Positions 12,409 through 24,044 of a stretch of 64,000 nt of DNA are shown piece after piece (positions within the stretch are counted from its first letter, which is position 1; every line of letters begins with the position of its first letter). The translations under genes were made by a program, and so were the position numbers. Source of the stretch: Zanthoxylum bungeanum (lineage: Eukaryota; Streptophyta; Magnoliopsida; Sapindales; Rutaceae); the NCBI GenBank assembly GCA_019454045.1, contig SKCR01017712.1, forward strand, positions 16,935-80,934, in the 5' to 3' direction. The notes beneath the pieces are model-generated. The model had not been told where the DNA came from and searched no databases. It saw nothing but the letters and a program-made list of their open reading frames with translations.

Positions 12409-12811
12409 AGGATGTAGTTGGGAGTCTTTACTATGTTTCCCCAGAAGTCTTATCACAATTATGGAAAAGAATAAGACATTTGAAGTGCATGAGTTGTGTT
12501 GTATGTTTTAGTTAGCGTTTTCAGAATCGGACCAGTGATCGAACCGATGATTTAAAAGATTAAATGGGCCGGTAGTTGGGCCTGTTGGACGATGAAACCA
12601 GATGATGTCATAAATAATTTTAATTAATTAAAAATTATAAAAAAACATTTAAGGTCCAATCCGATTCACTAGTTTTGACCGATTTTTTATAGGTTCGATT
12701 TTTAAGACTTAAATGAAGTGGAATCACGACTGATTCCTAATTCATCCGGCTAATCCGGTCCAATTTTCAAATCATGGATTTTACTTAGTGGTTTGCCGCC
12801 ATTCTGGGCAG
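12409..12811 (+). pseudogene. CDPK pseudogene fragment, exon 2, split by a MITE
   Basis: The sequence GATGTAGTTGGGAGT, then TATGTT and CCAGAAGT, and later GTATGTTTTA, follows exon 2 of the intact CDPKs (38749-38892 and 57897-58040), which encodes the kinase activation segment and APE-like YVAPEVL region. It lost two bases in the middle, giving a frameshift. After the MITE at 12515-12778 the exon resumes and encodes the PPFWAG end, followed by a preserved GT donor at 12812. No exon 1 is seen upstream. Exons 3-4 are absent or unrecognisable before 13061. An exon 5 relic lies at 36152, beyond the retrotransposon block. It is a third, dead copy of the local CDPK family. Confidence 0.8.
12515..12778. 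mobile_element. MITE, probably Mutator-like, 9-bp TSD
   Basis: This 264-bp insertion sits inside the CDPK exon 2 relic. Flanks TTTTAGTTA (12506-12514) and TTTTACTTA (12779-12787) form a nine-base TSD with one mismatch; the intact gene has this stretch once. The ends show imperfect inverted similarity (TCAGAATCGGACC against TGAAAATTGGACC). It has no coding capacity. A nine-base TSD points to the Mutator superfamily. A decayed relative is suspected at about 54985-55130. Confidence 0.65.
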
Positions 12812-13060
12812 GTAACAATATTCATTTACCTTCCGCATGTTAGTTTGAAAGATCTTTCCTCGAGTACAATTTGGTCTCACATAAATGACGTTTAGAGTTT
12901 GTTCACTACAAGAAACAAAGCAAGAAATATATGTGTGTGTGTGTGTGATGCTTATATTCATGGGAATGAACAAACTCTAGAAGATTGCACCATGTATGAG
13001 TCAAAATCTATGTAGATGATGTTATTTTAATATATAATTTGGGTGGATAATGAAATTTTT
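12812..13060. other. Intronic remnant of the CDPK pseudogene with a (TG)n run
   Basis: It follows the preserved exon 2 donor. It holds a (TG)n run at about 12931-12947 and ends at the poly-T where the Tat-type element inserted. No exon 3 or 4 can be recognised. Confidence 0.4.
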
Positions 13061-14385
13061 TTATGATGATTTTCATACCCGAAAAACTTTCAAATATGAA
13101 GAAGGGTATGAAAATGTTTTCACTTACCAAACTATCAAATTAGGGGGTCCTAGGCCCTGATGAGGATGAAAGGCTAGGCAGAGAGACCCAAGCCCGAGGA
13201 GTAGAGACCCCGACCTGATGAGAAGGATAAGACTTGGTAACATTTGCATCTGTGAAGACCGACCTGACCTGATAATAAGCATTCGAACATTTGTCAAGAA
13301 TGTCCAGGAATTATAAAGATAAAGTGAATGAAGTGAAGGAATCTCTCTCGACCCGACCTGGTAAAGAAGATAAGAAGATGACCAAGGATATAGGTCGGGT
13401 TTGCAGCATCGTACTTATGTGTGAGTAATGTAAGCCTTACATGGCAGTTTATGTTGGAGTTGGTGCTTGGAGTGCCAATCCGAATAATGTATTGTACATT
13501 TTATTATTTATTAATAAAATAACTACATTTTCATTTTATATCTTATTAATGGTATTTTCATTATGCATATTAGATTTATGTATAAATATGTTAAGAATGA
13601 CATCAACCTTATAATAGTCGAGTAGTAATATTATACACTAGGTGATCCAACATTGAGATATCATTACTATTATAAACTATTCAAGTAAATATTCATAATC
13701 GTTGGTTTTGGAATACTGTCGAATTCTTATAACCTATAAGACTAGCATATGTCGAATATTGGAATTAGAGTTCCAATTGTTTAACCTGATGTACCATGAG
13801 CTTTGGAAGCTCATATATTTGTTGGACCGAATACTGAATGACTCACTGTTGATTCCTAATAGTTGGAAGTACACACCACCGTCAATAGAAATCTCCTCGA
13901 GTCGAGTAGCATATGAAATCCTTTGACTATATGATAGCATTAATTTTGTATGAGATCCTCCACATTTTGATGCCATGTATGTCAAAAAACTTTCATGGTC
14001 TGGCCTCTATATGTTCGTTTGATGTGAAATGATGCATTCATTAATCAAGTATGAATTAAGATATGATCCATTGGCCCGTATGTGTACTATAAGGGTTTTA
14101 GGTATCCATGTAAATAAGTCATGATTCTTAAAATTTTGGCCAAAGTCGATCACATATGGTGGATCACATATATCAAAATTGGTCACTGATTAGTTTTAAA
14201 GAATCGTGGACATGTCGACATTAGATGTGTGCCTTGGAAACTTGATGGTGTATTCTATATTTCCTAAGCACAACTCAGATAGCCTACGACTGAGGGATTG
14301 ATAAAGATATATGATGACCTCGACTTGTATGGTTCAGAAAAGTCGTTCGTGTTCTACGTGAATTCGGAGGTGATCGAATTGTGTA

Positions 14386-14763
14386 TGTCACGACCCCCTC
14401 CCTAGAGCGGGCCCAACCCTAGAAAGAGGTTCGCGATCCACTTTAGCTCAAGCATTCTATATGTCACACCAACCATATAAAGGTGCACAAAAATTACATC
14501 ATATATTACAAATCCCAAAATTATACATCAATTATATGATTTACAACACAAGTATTAATAATATGCAAATGACGACTCAAATGTCTGGACCAACCCGGAA
14601 ATACAACTGTGGCACGTGGATCCAATTCTGGTACTGCTCCTGCTATGCTCACGAACTACCTGGAATGTTTGGGGGAAGGGGGGAGTGAGCTTAAAAAGCC
14701 CAGCAAGTAAGCACTCATTCTCTCAACATGACCTCACCAACAAAATAGGGTTATATATATATG

Positions 14764-14830
<67 letters not shown>

Positions 14831-15332
14831 ATATATGAAAATAGCATATATTATAATATCATCTCATACAATCATCCCACAACAATACAAACATCCATCA
14901 AACATGGTTGTTAATCCAGGTTTAGTATAACAGAGGATTGAAACCAATGGGAGAGTACCTCATCACAACTCCCAAGGTTTCCAACCATATCAACTCGCAA
15001 AATGTGAGTGAAATATAACCAATGGGGGAGTCCCCGTATACCCCCAAATCAAAAACCAATGGGAGAGTACCTCATCACAACTCCAAGGTTTTCCATCAAT
15101 CTCATACCATCTGATGTATCATCACATCATCTCAAATCCGACCACTATTATACAAAACCCGGCTGCATAACACAACAACACACATCAACACACATCATCC
15201 AATACAATCACATCTCGCATCCAATCCATCAATCTCATCTCAACAATCATGATTTCATATTTATCATACTTTTAATATCTCAATATAATATTACACAAAT
15301 ATGTAAATATATAATATATAATTATACCAATA

Positions 15333-15372
<40 letters not shown>

Positions 15373-16610
15373 CTCTCACAACAACCATCAATCATCAAAC
15401 AATTATGTTAAGAGAATCACCACGGAGTGTACTTACCTCTATCCATGCAAAAGCTCTGAATAAATCTATATCCTCGCCAAGAATCTGAAAAATGTAAAAT
15501 TAAGATCAGGTCCCTCAAATATCCAAAATTACAATTTTACCCCTAAATTTTCTAAATTTTCGTTTTAGTCCCTATACTTTTCTAATATGTCCAAATAGTC
15601 CTAAAACTCTTAAATATCACTATTCAACCCATAAAAATCAGAATTTACAATTGCGTCCAAAACTTTCCAATTCTATCATTTACACCCCAAAACGGTAATA
15701 ATTACATACCGAGCTCCAACGACCTCCAAATCTCCCAAAGAAAGATCCATTGTTCAGCAAACATCTCAAAGATCACAGCGATGAACGGTTTCGGAACTTG
15801 ATGATACGCTTAACGAGGCAAGCGGGCCCCACAACGAAAATCGGGCCCCACCACCAAAAAGCGGACCCCACAATCAGATACTTTCAACGGTGAATATATA
15901 TACCAAAACGCTCGTATAATCGAGAGCAACAATCTGATGCGATCGGATCGCCAATCCAACGGTCGGATCTCAAATTCTAGTAATATTCCCGAATTGCCGG
16001 TAATTACAAAACGGAAAACAACCCAAACGATGTCGGATCAGGAAGTGACCACTGGCGTTGGAAAGATCTCGGCCTGAAAAGTGTTCACTCGCCGGAGGTG
16101 GCCGTTAAAAGTGATCGGAGATGGCCGAAAAATGTAGAAAGATCGGCGGCGTATCGTCCCCTTCAAGCGGCGCGTGGAGGCGTATCCTGCGGCCGATGGT
16201 CCCGATCTCGGTGGCTCTGGAAAGCTGACGACGGCAGCTACACGGTGGTCCAGCGCGTGGTGGCAGAAGGTCGACGGTGAAGCGGCGGCAGTGGTTCAAA
16301 GTTTGGCAGTGAGGGAGAAAAGAAAATATGAGAGAGAAAGATATGCTACTGATTACAAAGTCTGCTACAAAGAGTTAGGTTCTTGCATCTCAATTGAAAG
16401 CAAACGAATAGCATCATCAATTATATGTACAGCTTATCAAGATGGAGTAAAAGAAATGGTGACAACTAGTTTTTGTTTGATTAGAAGAAAATGAAACATG
16501 ATTTGATGATAATGGGTGTGAGGTATGATGTATTTAATAATAATGTAATAAGACGTGATGTGTTAACAATAATGCAAATAATTAATCTAAAAAAAAAGTG
16601 AAATGTCACA
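14386..16610 (+). mobile_element. Solo LTR, chromovirus (Tekay/Del-like), TSD GTGTA
   Basis: It begins TGTCACGACCC, a start typical of plant Tekay/Del-type chromovirus LTRs, and ends AAATGTCACA. It is flanked by perfect five-base repeats GTGTA (14381-14385 and 16611-16615). It contains (AT)n tracts and a GGAGAGTACCTCATCACAAC word present twice (14949 and 15060). There is no internal region. Fragments of the same family lie at 42794-43390 and 51182-52693. Open frames of 60-150 codons inside are by-products of LTR sequence. Confidence 0.85.
14768..14826. repeat. (AT)n microsatellite
   Basis: Almost uninterrupted AT dinucleotides for about 58 bases inside the chromovirus solo LTR. A second AT tract lies at about 15342-15370. 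The related LTR at 51270 has only short AT tracts there. Confidence 0.95.
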
Positions 16611-17727
16611 GTGTACATATTAACTACTCTTATATGATAAAATGTCTGAACTTAGAGAGTCCTAATATAAAGTGTACTCGTTGAGCACTTAGGTAGCCGG
16701 TTAATTTTGATAAAAAATAATATTCGATATTATAATTATCAACTAAGATAATCAAGTGTTATTGGATAACATTGATTTTTTACTTTGACCTAATTGAATT
16801 AATTCAATAATTACATAATGGCTTAATTGTAAATTCATAAATATCTCTACCATTTGAAGTTATTTTGGTAATTCCAAATATGTAATTATAGGTATTTTGG
16901 CTTGATTTAATTAGATTAAATCAAAGTGGAAGACATATAACTAATCCATTAATTAAGCTTTGTTTTGATTTAATTAGATTAAATCAAAACGGTAGACAAA
17001 GGTGATTAGTCACACCTAATATACATATTTGGACAAATTAGATTACGCCCACATAAAAGTTGATGAGAACTTTTATTAATCAAAATTGTCTAAGTTTTGC
17101 TATAAATAGCAAGCTTGAGCAAGGTTTTAATTAAGCTTGTGAAAGCTAAATACAAGTAATTATTTGAGAAATTAGCCTAAGTTAGATAAGTGTTTTTAAA
17201 AGCGTTGGAAGTTTTCTACAACATTTCATCCATGAGAAATAAAGATTGGATCTTGGAGTGAAGCTTGATAGCATTCGAATCAAGATTGGATCTTGGAATC
17301 AAGCTTTCAAACCTTGGAAGTTCTCCAACCATTTCAACAAAGGAGAAGAAGATTGGATCTTTGTATCAAGCTTACTAGGTATTGTTTGATCTTCTCATAA
17401 GCTATGTTCTTCATTAGGGAGTTTTCATTAGTGAGACATATAGTGATGAATTATGTATTGGATGCATGATTACATAGCTTAAAATTGAAATAAGGCTAAT
17501 GAATTATGTTACGATACTTTGGAAGTATAAACATAATATGCTTGTAATTAGGTCAAGTATTTTCATGTTTGACGTGGAATAATTAATAAGAGTTTGGAAC
17601 TCTAGATTAAAGCTTAGAGCTATGGCTACCATTCTGGAATCACTTGACCACTTTAGGGTGAACTAGAATTGTTCATGAGATATTTCATAGTGAGATTCTA
17701 AATTGATTTGTGTTATGATTCAAACAA

Positions 17728-17761
<34 letters not shown>

Positions 17762-18942
17762 ATTTAGATTGCATGTATGTTAGTTATATAACATGTGTGT
17801 GGTTGGTTTTGATTTTAAAATTGGTTTTAAGGTGTATTGAAATTATAGGAGAAAATAAGAAGTGTTTGGGATTGATTTGAATGTTGAAATTGCTCACTGC
17901 CCAGGAAACCGTCGCGACACTGACCTTCCTACATCGCGACACTGAGCATCGGATATCCGGGCATCACAACTCTCACCCTTGTGCATCGTAACTCTAAGAC
18001 GTTGAGTTCTCACACATTGATCTCACATATTTGGGTGTCGCGACTCTCAATCCTCCGCGTCGCACACCAAGAGCTTATGAACACTAAAACTTCATTTTCT
18101 CTTCGTTCCAGAGTTTTCGAACTCTGATGTAGTCCCCATTTTTCCAACGAACTCATATCGGAATGTATTTTCATTAAAATATTTTAAATACACTTATCCC
18201 TGATATCTTTGGGTTAGACCCACGTTCGCTGCATGGGACATCAATTCGACCCTAGGGGTTCCACAACCGCCCCAACGGTTTGAGCCCTCAAAAAGTTGAT
18301 GAGATGAGAGTAGGCTAGAGGATTTCCCCTGACACACGGAACAACTTGGGAGTGGTTCCCCTGACACACGGAACAACTTGGGAGTGGTTGAAATATAGAC
18401 TGGCACATAGGCCGAACATGTAACAGTGGGAAAAAATATGAGAACGATGGTTTTCAGATGGCATAGGGTGGTTGTGATAGACAACCAGAGCTACTGTTTG
18501 CAGAGTACTTGGGGAAATTAATATTGGCAATAATGACAAGAGGACGTGACTACCGTCACGAGTTAGTGTAATAGTGGATCAAAACGCACTATAAAAATGG
18601 GTTCTTATTCTTTTGGGGGGTTGGGTTCTTCTTTTGGTTGGCAATCCATTATCTAGAAAATTTTGCATTACACCATTTATAAAAGCTCTAAAAAGCTTAA
18701 TTTAATGGAGAGATAAAGTTGGTCGGTACGACCCGAGCAAGTAATAAAAAAGCTTTTTTTCTTTGCGTCCGTGGACGTAGGTTCGAACCACATTAAATCA
18801 TTTGTATTTTATGCGATTTTTTATTTTCTTGCCAAATTCTCTTTGGTTCACAACTAACCAAATAAATTCACTGCTAACGAGAGGTTTGTTCAAGGAGTAA
18901 GTTCCATGAATTACCCCTAGAACGAAAAAATCCATCAACAGT

Positions 18943-18960
18943 TGGCATCGTCTATGGGAA
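18943..18960 (+). other. Primer-binding site of the Tat-type element
   Basis: TGGCATCGTCTATGGGAA lies two bases after the LTR end CATCAACA. It is a mutated form of the TGGCGCCGTCTGTGGGAA site common in plant Tat-type gypsy elements. It fixes the + orientation and the end of the 5' LTR. Confidence 0.75.
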
Positions 18961-19629
18961 ATAATACAAAAAGCAACAAACATACTAAGACGATGGCGAG
19001 AGACAAAAATCATAGGGCATTGGAGGAGTCAGTAGCAAGGTGGATGGACAGAATGAAGGAGAACTTGCAGATAGAAATGGAGGGGACCCAAGCCTTCATA
19101 CAAGCCATGATTTAGAGAATTAAAAGTTGGAAGAAATAGAGGCGGGAGAACAGATGCAGGTAGGGCCTAGTGGAAGGAGGGAAGATATCACCGATAGTGA
19201 AATGCTGGCCGCTATAGAAAGGGAGCGAATACCAAGGAAATGAAACCCAACAAAGTGGGATTAGAGGATCGTTGCAACGGAGTTAGCGAATGGAAGAAAC
19301 CAGGACCAAGCCAACAGGGGTTCAAGCCTTCAATTCCGAGAAACTTGGCTTCAAGACTAAAATCTATGCTCGAAGTTGCTCATGTAACATGGGACATCGC
19401 GTATACTGCCTTTAACAAACCATTGGCCCAGATAGCTCGAGAAATTCAAGATAAGGGCCTACTGATCGAACCCATCCTGAGGAGATTTCCAATTGAGAAT
19501 AGGGACGAAGATGCATATTTTACACACCATAATGTGATGGGGCATGCCATAGAAAGATGTAGGGGTCTGCACGAACAAGTCGAGGACCTAGTAGGAAATG
19601 ACTACCTCAGTGAGTATGTCGATCACTGA
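18961..19629 (+). pseudogene. Tat-type Ty3/gypsy gag C-terminal relic
   Basis: The readable frame is 19240-19629. Its end has the Tat gag zinc-finger-like signature: AYFTHHNVMGHAIERC followed by LHEQVEDLVGNDYLSEYVDH in overall form, equivalent to the usual YCxFHxxxGHxTExC and IExLIxxGxLxxY pattern. The upstream segment (IAREIQDKGLL) also fits. The reading frame runs into the copia insertion at 19626-19627 and resumes after it at 32347 (GATCA, then EVMRVRKYR). Nothing of protease or polymerase follows. The part between 18961 and 19239 is decayed leader or gag. Confidence 0.75.
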
Positions 19630-21014
19630 AATTACCTACAAGCAAGTACAACAACCAATCTATATATTCCCAATGTGGGTGAATTTGTTTATTGTTTAAA
19701 AATACGGAAATAAAAATCCTTTCGATTTTTACTAGATTTACCGATTAAAGCTTAGGTCGATTTTCTCTATCTCAATGATCGCCTCTATGTAAGTTTATAA
19801 TTAATAATAAACACATAAATAATTAAACTTGCAATAAGTAAAAGTTCAAGGTTTATAAAAAATGACACCGTGATTTATAGTGGTTCAACCAATAATACCT
19901 ACGTCCACTCCCTAAAGCTACACTTGAAGATTTCCACTATTAACGAGTTTCTGTGGCTCAACCGCAACCAAGAGTTTTAGTGACTCCAAACCTTTACGCT
20001 TTGATTTTTAGATAAAAACTCACTCAAAAATCTCTAGTACGAGTTTTATTCGTAGGCTCACTCGACAACCTTTACAATATTAGTTTTAGATAGAGGCTCA
20101 CTCACAAAACATATCACAAGTGTTTGAATAAAAGATTTACAAACTCATTTGAGTACTTACAAAGATAATGAAGATTCTAAGTGTAAGTTGCTTACTCAAG
20201 TGTTCTAAGCTCACTATTAAAGAATAAGAAGGTGTAGTGTGTGAGCTTGATGTATGAGAGTATATGATTATGAAGGTTAAAGAAAACTCTTTGTTTTTGC
20301 CTTACTGTAATGTATCTGAAGGTTGTCTAACATTGCAAAAACTAATTGGGGCTCAATTTATAATAAAACGTAAAACAGCCCCACATTTCCTGTCTTAATA
20401 CCATTATACTGGTCTCCAGACACCGATATGTCGATCTGGCATAGTAACGGCTCTCAACGGCTATATTACCATTTGAACATACCTGTTGGGACCGGTATGG
20501 TCACCGGTATGGGGACCGATTTGGTCTTTGCCGGTTCCAGTAAGCATGTATAGTAACAGGCTCACTAGTATGGTGGCCAGTTTGATGCATGCCGGTTCCA
20601 ATGGTTGTGCAATCTCCAGGAAGACCGCTATAGGATCGGTATGACTTGTGTCGGTTCTAGAGTGCATCAAACATAGCATTAGACCGGTATGGTCATAGTA
20701 TAGCACCGGTATACCGGTCATAGTATAAAATGCAAGATATGAAGGTTTAAATATTATTTACATATGATCCTAATACATCTATATGAATGTATATGTGTCC
20801 TATGAGCATAGATACTTAGATAAACAATTCACATTATATTTTATAGCTCTAAGGTAAGATTAAACATGATTGTCTTTATTTTGCCACTAGTATTCACATT
20901 CGCGCTCTTCACCACCAACGTGCTTCGATATCTATTTGTAATGTCTCCCTAAGTGCGTCGAAGACTTCAAGTGTTGACGTCATCAAAATCCATTACGCGA
21001 TTATGTCGCTAACA
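19627..21014 (-). mobile_element. 3' LTR of the gag-only copia element
   Basis: On the minus strand it runs TGTTAGCGAC to GGTAATTTCA, 1,388 bp. It carries several ACCGGTATGG-type motifs (about 20490-20725 on the + strand), a TATA box near 20357, and the same segment order as the 5' LTR. It is visibly diverged from its partner, so the element is not recent. Confidence 0.85.
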
Positions 21015-21029
21015 ATCTCACCATTTTTG
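21015..21029 (-). other. Polypurine tract of the gag-only copia element
   Basis: On the minus strand AAAAATGGTGAGAT immediately precedes the LTR start TGTTAG. It is a decayed form of the AAAAAGGGGGAGAT seen at this place in related elements. It fixes the LTR edge. Confidence 0.75.
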
Positions 21030-21849
21030 ATGACGAAAACTCCCATTAAAACTTGTGAGCTTTGAAAGTTCAAGTAGTTTACAATTTTTCTCCCCCTCAA
21101 TATTAGCTCTCTCTCAATGTGTGTTTTCAATATAACACTACAATACTTAGACAAACACATTAACACATTTGCTCCCCCTTAATATAAGGGTGATGGTAAT
21201 ACAAGTTTTAACCTCATTTCTAATGATTTCTCCCCCTTTGACATTATCAAAAAGTGGAGAAGCCAAAATTAGGTTCTAATGAGATACTAATTAATATGTG
21301 CATAAACATATGAAAGTTCATTTACATACACGCTTAGTATTTTTAATGATTTCTCCTCATTGTGTCATTTTTGCCAAATAATGTAAAAATCATGCATAGT
21401 TCATCAAAATTTTACCAATTGAAGTCCATGCATTTCATTTTCAATTAATTGAACTCAATGGAAAGTCATTATACATGCTAATTGATCAAATGAATCACAT
21501 AAATGTCATATAACTTAATAAGTTTTATGTAACACCAATTGATACTAGAATGGGCTTATACGATTTAGGCATTAGATGAAACCAAATGAAAATCAATTTT
21601 AAATACAATTTGCCTAATCACTAGTATGCTTCAACATTTTATACCAACTAAAATATGCATACTACTACAAGTTGGAGGAAACAGTACCAATGTTTCCTTA
21701 AGTACGGAGTTTACCTTTTACTGTTGGATCCACCAATTCATTCATTTTGAGGAGTTGATCATTCTTTCTCATTTTAAGCTTTCTCCTCATCTATCTTAAG
21801 TCTTTGGGATCAATTCATAATTTCTCTTTAAGATCAATTCCCAAAGCTC
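21030..21849 (-). other. 3' untranslated region of the gag-only copia element
   Basis: This is noncoding sequence between the gag end and the polypurine tract. On the minus strand it contains GGGGGAG-type purine runs (near 21070, 21180, 21240 and 21850), as is usual downstream of pol in such elements. No pol coding remains here, which shows where the deletion or template switch occurred. Confidence 0.6.
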
Positions 21850-22756
21850 CCCCTATAAAATTGTTTAAGTGTATTTTGGTACCTAACCTTTCTTGGGTCA
21901 ATGGGGATTAATTTTGATTCCTTTGGGAATCCATGCATTTCCATTTACATTTTTGTTCATGCACTCAAATATTTTGTAGCATTTCTTGTTACATGCATGA
22001 CATGTGATATTTTCATTAATAGCAACATTTGCATAAGAATTGGATACCTTTACAAAATAGTTCTTTAAAAAATTTATCTTGATGTAAGGTCTATATCATA
22101 ATCCTTCTCTATTATAAGCATATTTTTGGGATCCAAATAGCATATCGAAATTTCTTTCCCTAATGTGAATTTTGCTACAATATTTTGCAAATCTATGATC
22201 TTTTTTATTTAATGAAACATTTTCATTCAAAATAGATTCGCAATCACATGTTTTTGAGCTAGATGGCATGTTAGATATTTTATTTTCAAGTTCTAGCTTT
22301 TCACTTTTTAAACATGCAATTTATATTTCATACTTTTATTTTTTCTCAATAATTGATGCATGATCATTTAATAATGTTGAATGCTCATTTTTTTGTCATT
22401 TATTCCTCTTTTTAAACAATTCACAGAACTCATATAGTTCATTAAAAGCATCAAGCAATTCATAATATTCGGAAGAGTTATGTACCTTTTCTTTTTCGTT
22501 TTCAAAAAAGAAGTTGTCATCCTCGATTGCCATAAAGACGAGATTTGTTCTCTCTTTAGTTTTTTCCTCGGATGAACTTGAGCTAGAATTATTGTCGCTC
22601 CAAGTGGAAGTAGCTCTCAATGTCTTCTTTTTTATTTTTCCCTTGAATCTTTTTAGTGGGCAAGCAGTATCTATATAACCCGGTTTTTCACACTCATAGT
22701 AAATTAATTTCTTGTGCTTCCATGGCCATTTTCTTCTTTTTTCTCATCCATTCTTG
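21850..22756 (-). pseudogene. Copia gag, C-terminal half (after the insertion)
   Basis: Read on the minus strand, the gag resumes after the solo LTR with a lysine-rich stretch and a degenerate zinc knuckle around YYECEKPGY and TACPLKRF (His replaced by Tyr, first Cys by Tyr). An acidic serine-rich segment with LVFMAIED follows at 22620-22396. Further downstream come a coiled segment (LENKISNMPSSS) near 22270 and a second Cys-rich box (CHACNKKCYKIFEC) with AWIPKG near 21960. In autonomous relatives the protease would follow. Here the sequence passes straight to the 3' untranslated region. Frameshifts and stops are present. Confidence 0.7.
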
Positions 22757-23022
22757 CTTTTTGATAAGTGCGGTTTTGTACCCACTTATTCCTGCATTCT
22801 TAGCTTAATATTTTGTTAAGTTTCATATCATTTAATATATTTTTAGTTTCTTTTATGTTTTATTTGTAGGAAGCATTAGGACATGGATCTTGGGGCAAAT
22901 GAATATGTTTTGGGACCTTACGGACGCATCAGAAGCACGCAGGAAGAACGGAAAATGCATAACACAACATCTTGAAAATTGCTCTGTCATCGCGATGCCG
23001 TTTCAAAATCCTACCATATAAA

Positions 23023-23932
23023 TGTAGGACACATAAATTGGCGACGCTGTTCTAGGCTCGCGGCCTAGTCGAGAGTACGGAATAGCCCATAGAGGAACTA
23101 AACCGGAGAATAATAGAGTCGCCACCAGTGTGAACTGGGACAAAGATTTAGGCCGCACTCACCCCTCGCAAGGGAAGACCTCAAACCGTTGGGTTCGAAA
23201 TGGTCCCTTACTTATGCCACTTGTAATGAAATGATTTTTGCAATAACTTAACCGAATCTACACATCATATATGCTCAAGAATAACCCAAATATAGTTCGC
23301 ATTCATCAAAGTAAATCATATGTCTAAGTTTACATGCTTTGCAAGTAAGTCATTATAACGGCAAGCATGCAATATCACACAATGAGCATATTGAACCATC
23401 AAATACCAAGAATATATAAATAATCACTTAAACACAAACGTAAACTAAATTCCTAATGCGAAAGCAAAGAACTAAATCATGCATAAAGAAATAACATAAT
23501 CATACTTAAAATAAATAGCATACTAGACTAAATCATGCTAAATAATCTACTAGACTAAATCATGCTCGAATACAAGGTTGGATGAAACGAAATACGTGTT
23601 TAATGTGTGTTTGTTTAATTTGGAAGGTGAGTGGGCGTGTGGCTTGCTCTTGTTTGGGCATGTGGGCTTCGTCCATTTAGTGGGCTTGGTGTGTGGGCTA
23701 AGGATGTGTGGGCTTGGTGTGTGTCTTGCGGGGTTTTGGGCTAAAGATGTGTTTTGAAACGTAGGTCCAACAAGCGAATCTGAAGCTAACCCAGCGAATT
23801 AAATCCAACAATGTGTCAATTCTTGACCATTTCCTTCCGACGTCCGTTTCCTGCGGCTTTCACAATTAAAGAGGTAATGTCTCCATACGAGACTCATCAT
23901 CGGGACTTATATGCAAAAATTCAGTGCCTACA
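23023..23932 (-). mobile_element. 3' LTR of the Ogre-like element
   Basis: On the + strand it runs TGTAGGACAC to GTGCCTACA (short inverted termini TGTAGG and CCTACA). It is nearly identical to 28155-29067, with scattered substitutions and a few single-base indels. Confidence 0.9.
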
Positions 23933-23946
23933 GTCGCCCCCACTTT
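23933..23946 (-). other. Polypurine tract of the Ogre-like element
   Basis: On the minus strand AAAGTGGGGGCGAC abuts the LTR start TGTAGGCAC. It fixes the minus orientation together with the primer-binding site at the other end. Confidence 0.8.
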
Positions 23947-24044
23947 GATGGGACTTATGCAGTGTGTGACAATGACAATCCTATCAAAGTTTATGCAATG
24001 CATTTTTACTTACCTGGTTCGCCAGCTGCCACCTGACTTGCCTG

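Larger units (their letters stand above)
13452..18277 (+). mobile_element. Solo LTR, TGTTGG family, itself interrupted
   Basis: It starts TGTTGGAGTTGGTGCTTGG and ends CCCCAACG (CCCCAACA with one change). Flanks GTTTA (13447-13451) and GTTTG (18278-18282) fit a five-base TSD with one mismatch; the uninterrupted Tat 3' LTR has GTTTG once. Removing the chromovirus LTR at 14386-16610 and its duplication leaves about 2.6 kb, the same size as the complete LTR at 46625-49221. Near 17900-18070 there are irregular repeats of TCGCGACACTGA-type words. No PBS or coding sequence is present. Confidence 0.75.
13061..18940 (+). mobile_element. 5' LTR of the Tat-type element (interrupted at 13452-18277)
   Basis: It matches the 3' LTR from TGATTTTC onward, including GGGTCCTAGGCCCTGATGAGG, and after the interruption from GAGCCC through to CATCAACA at 18940. 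Within it, at about 18325-18387, a 39-bp segment (CCCCTGACACACGG to GGGAGTGGTT) is tandemly doubled; the 3' LTR has it once. Confidence 0.75.

Noticed and set aside
16098..16494. Arg/Ala-rich open frames on both strands
   Set aside because: They lie within the chromovirus solo LTR, and homologous LTR sequence at 52338-52513 shows the same pattern without conserved protein.
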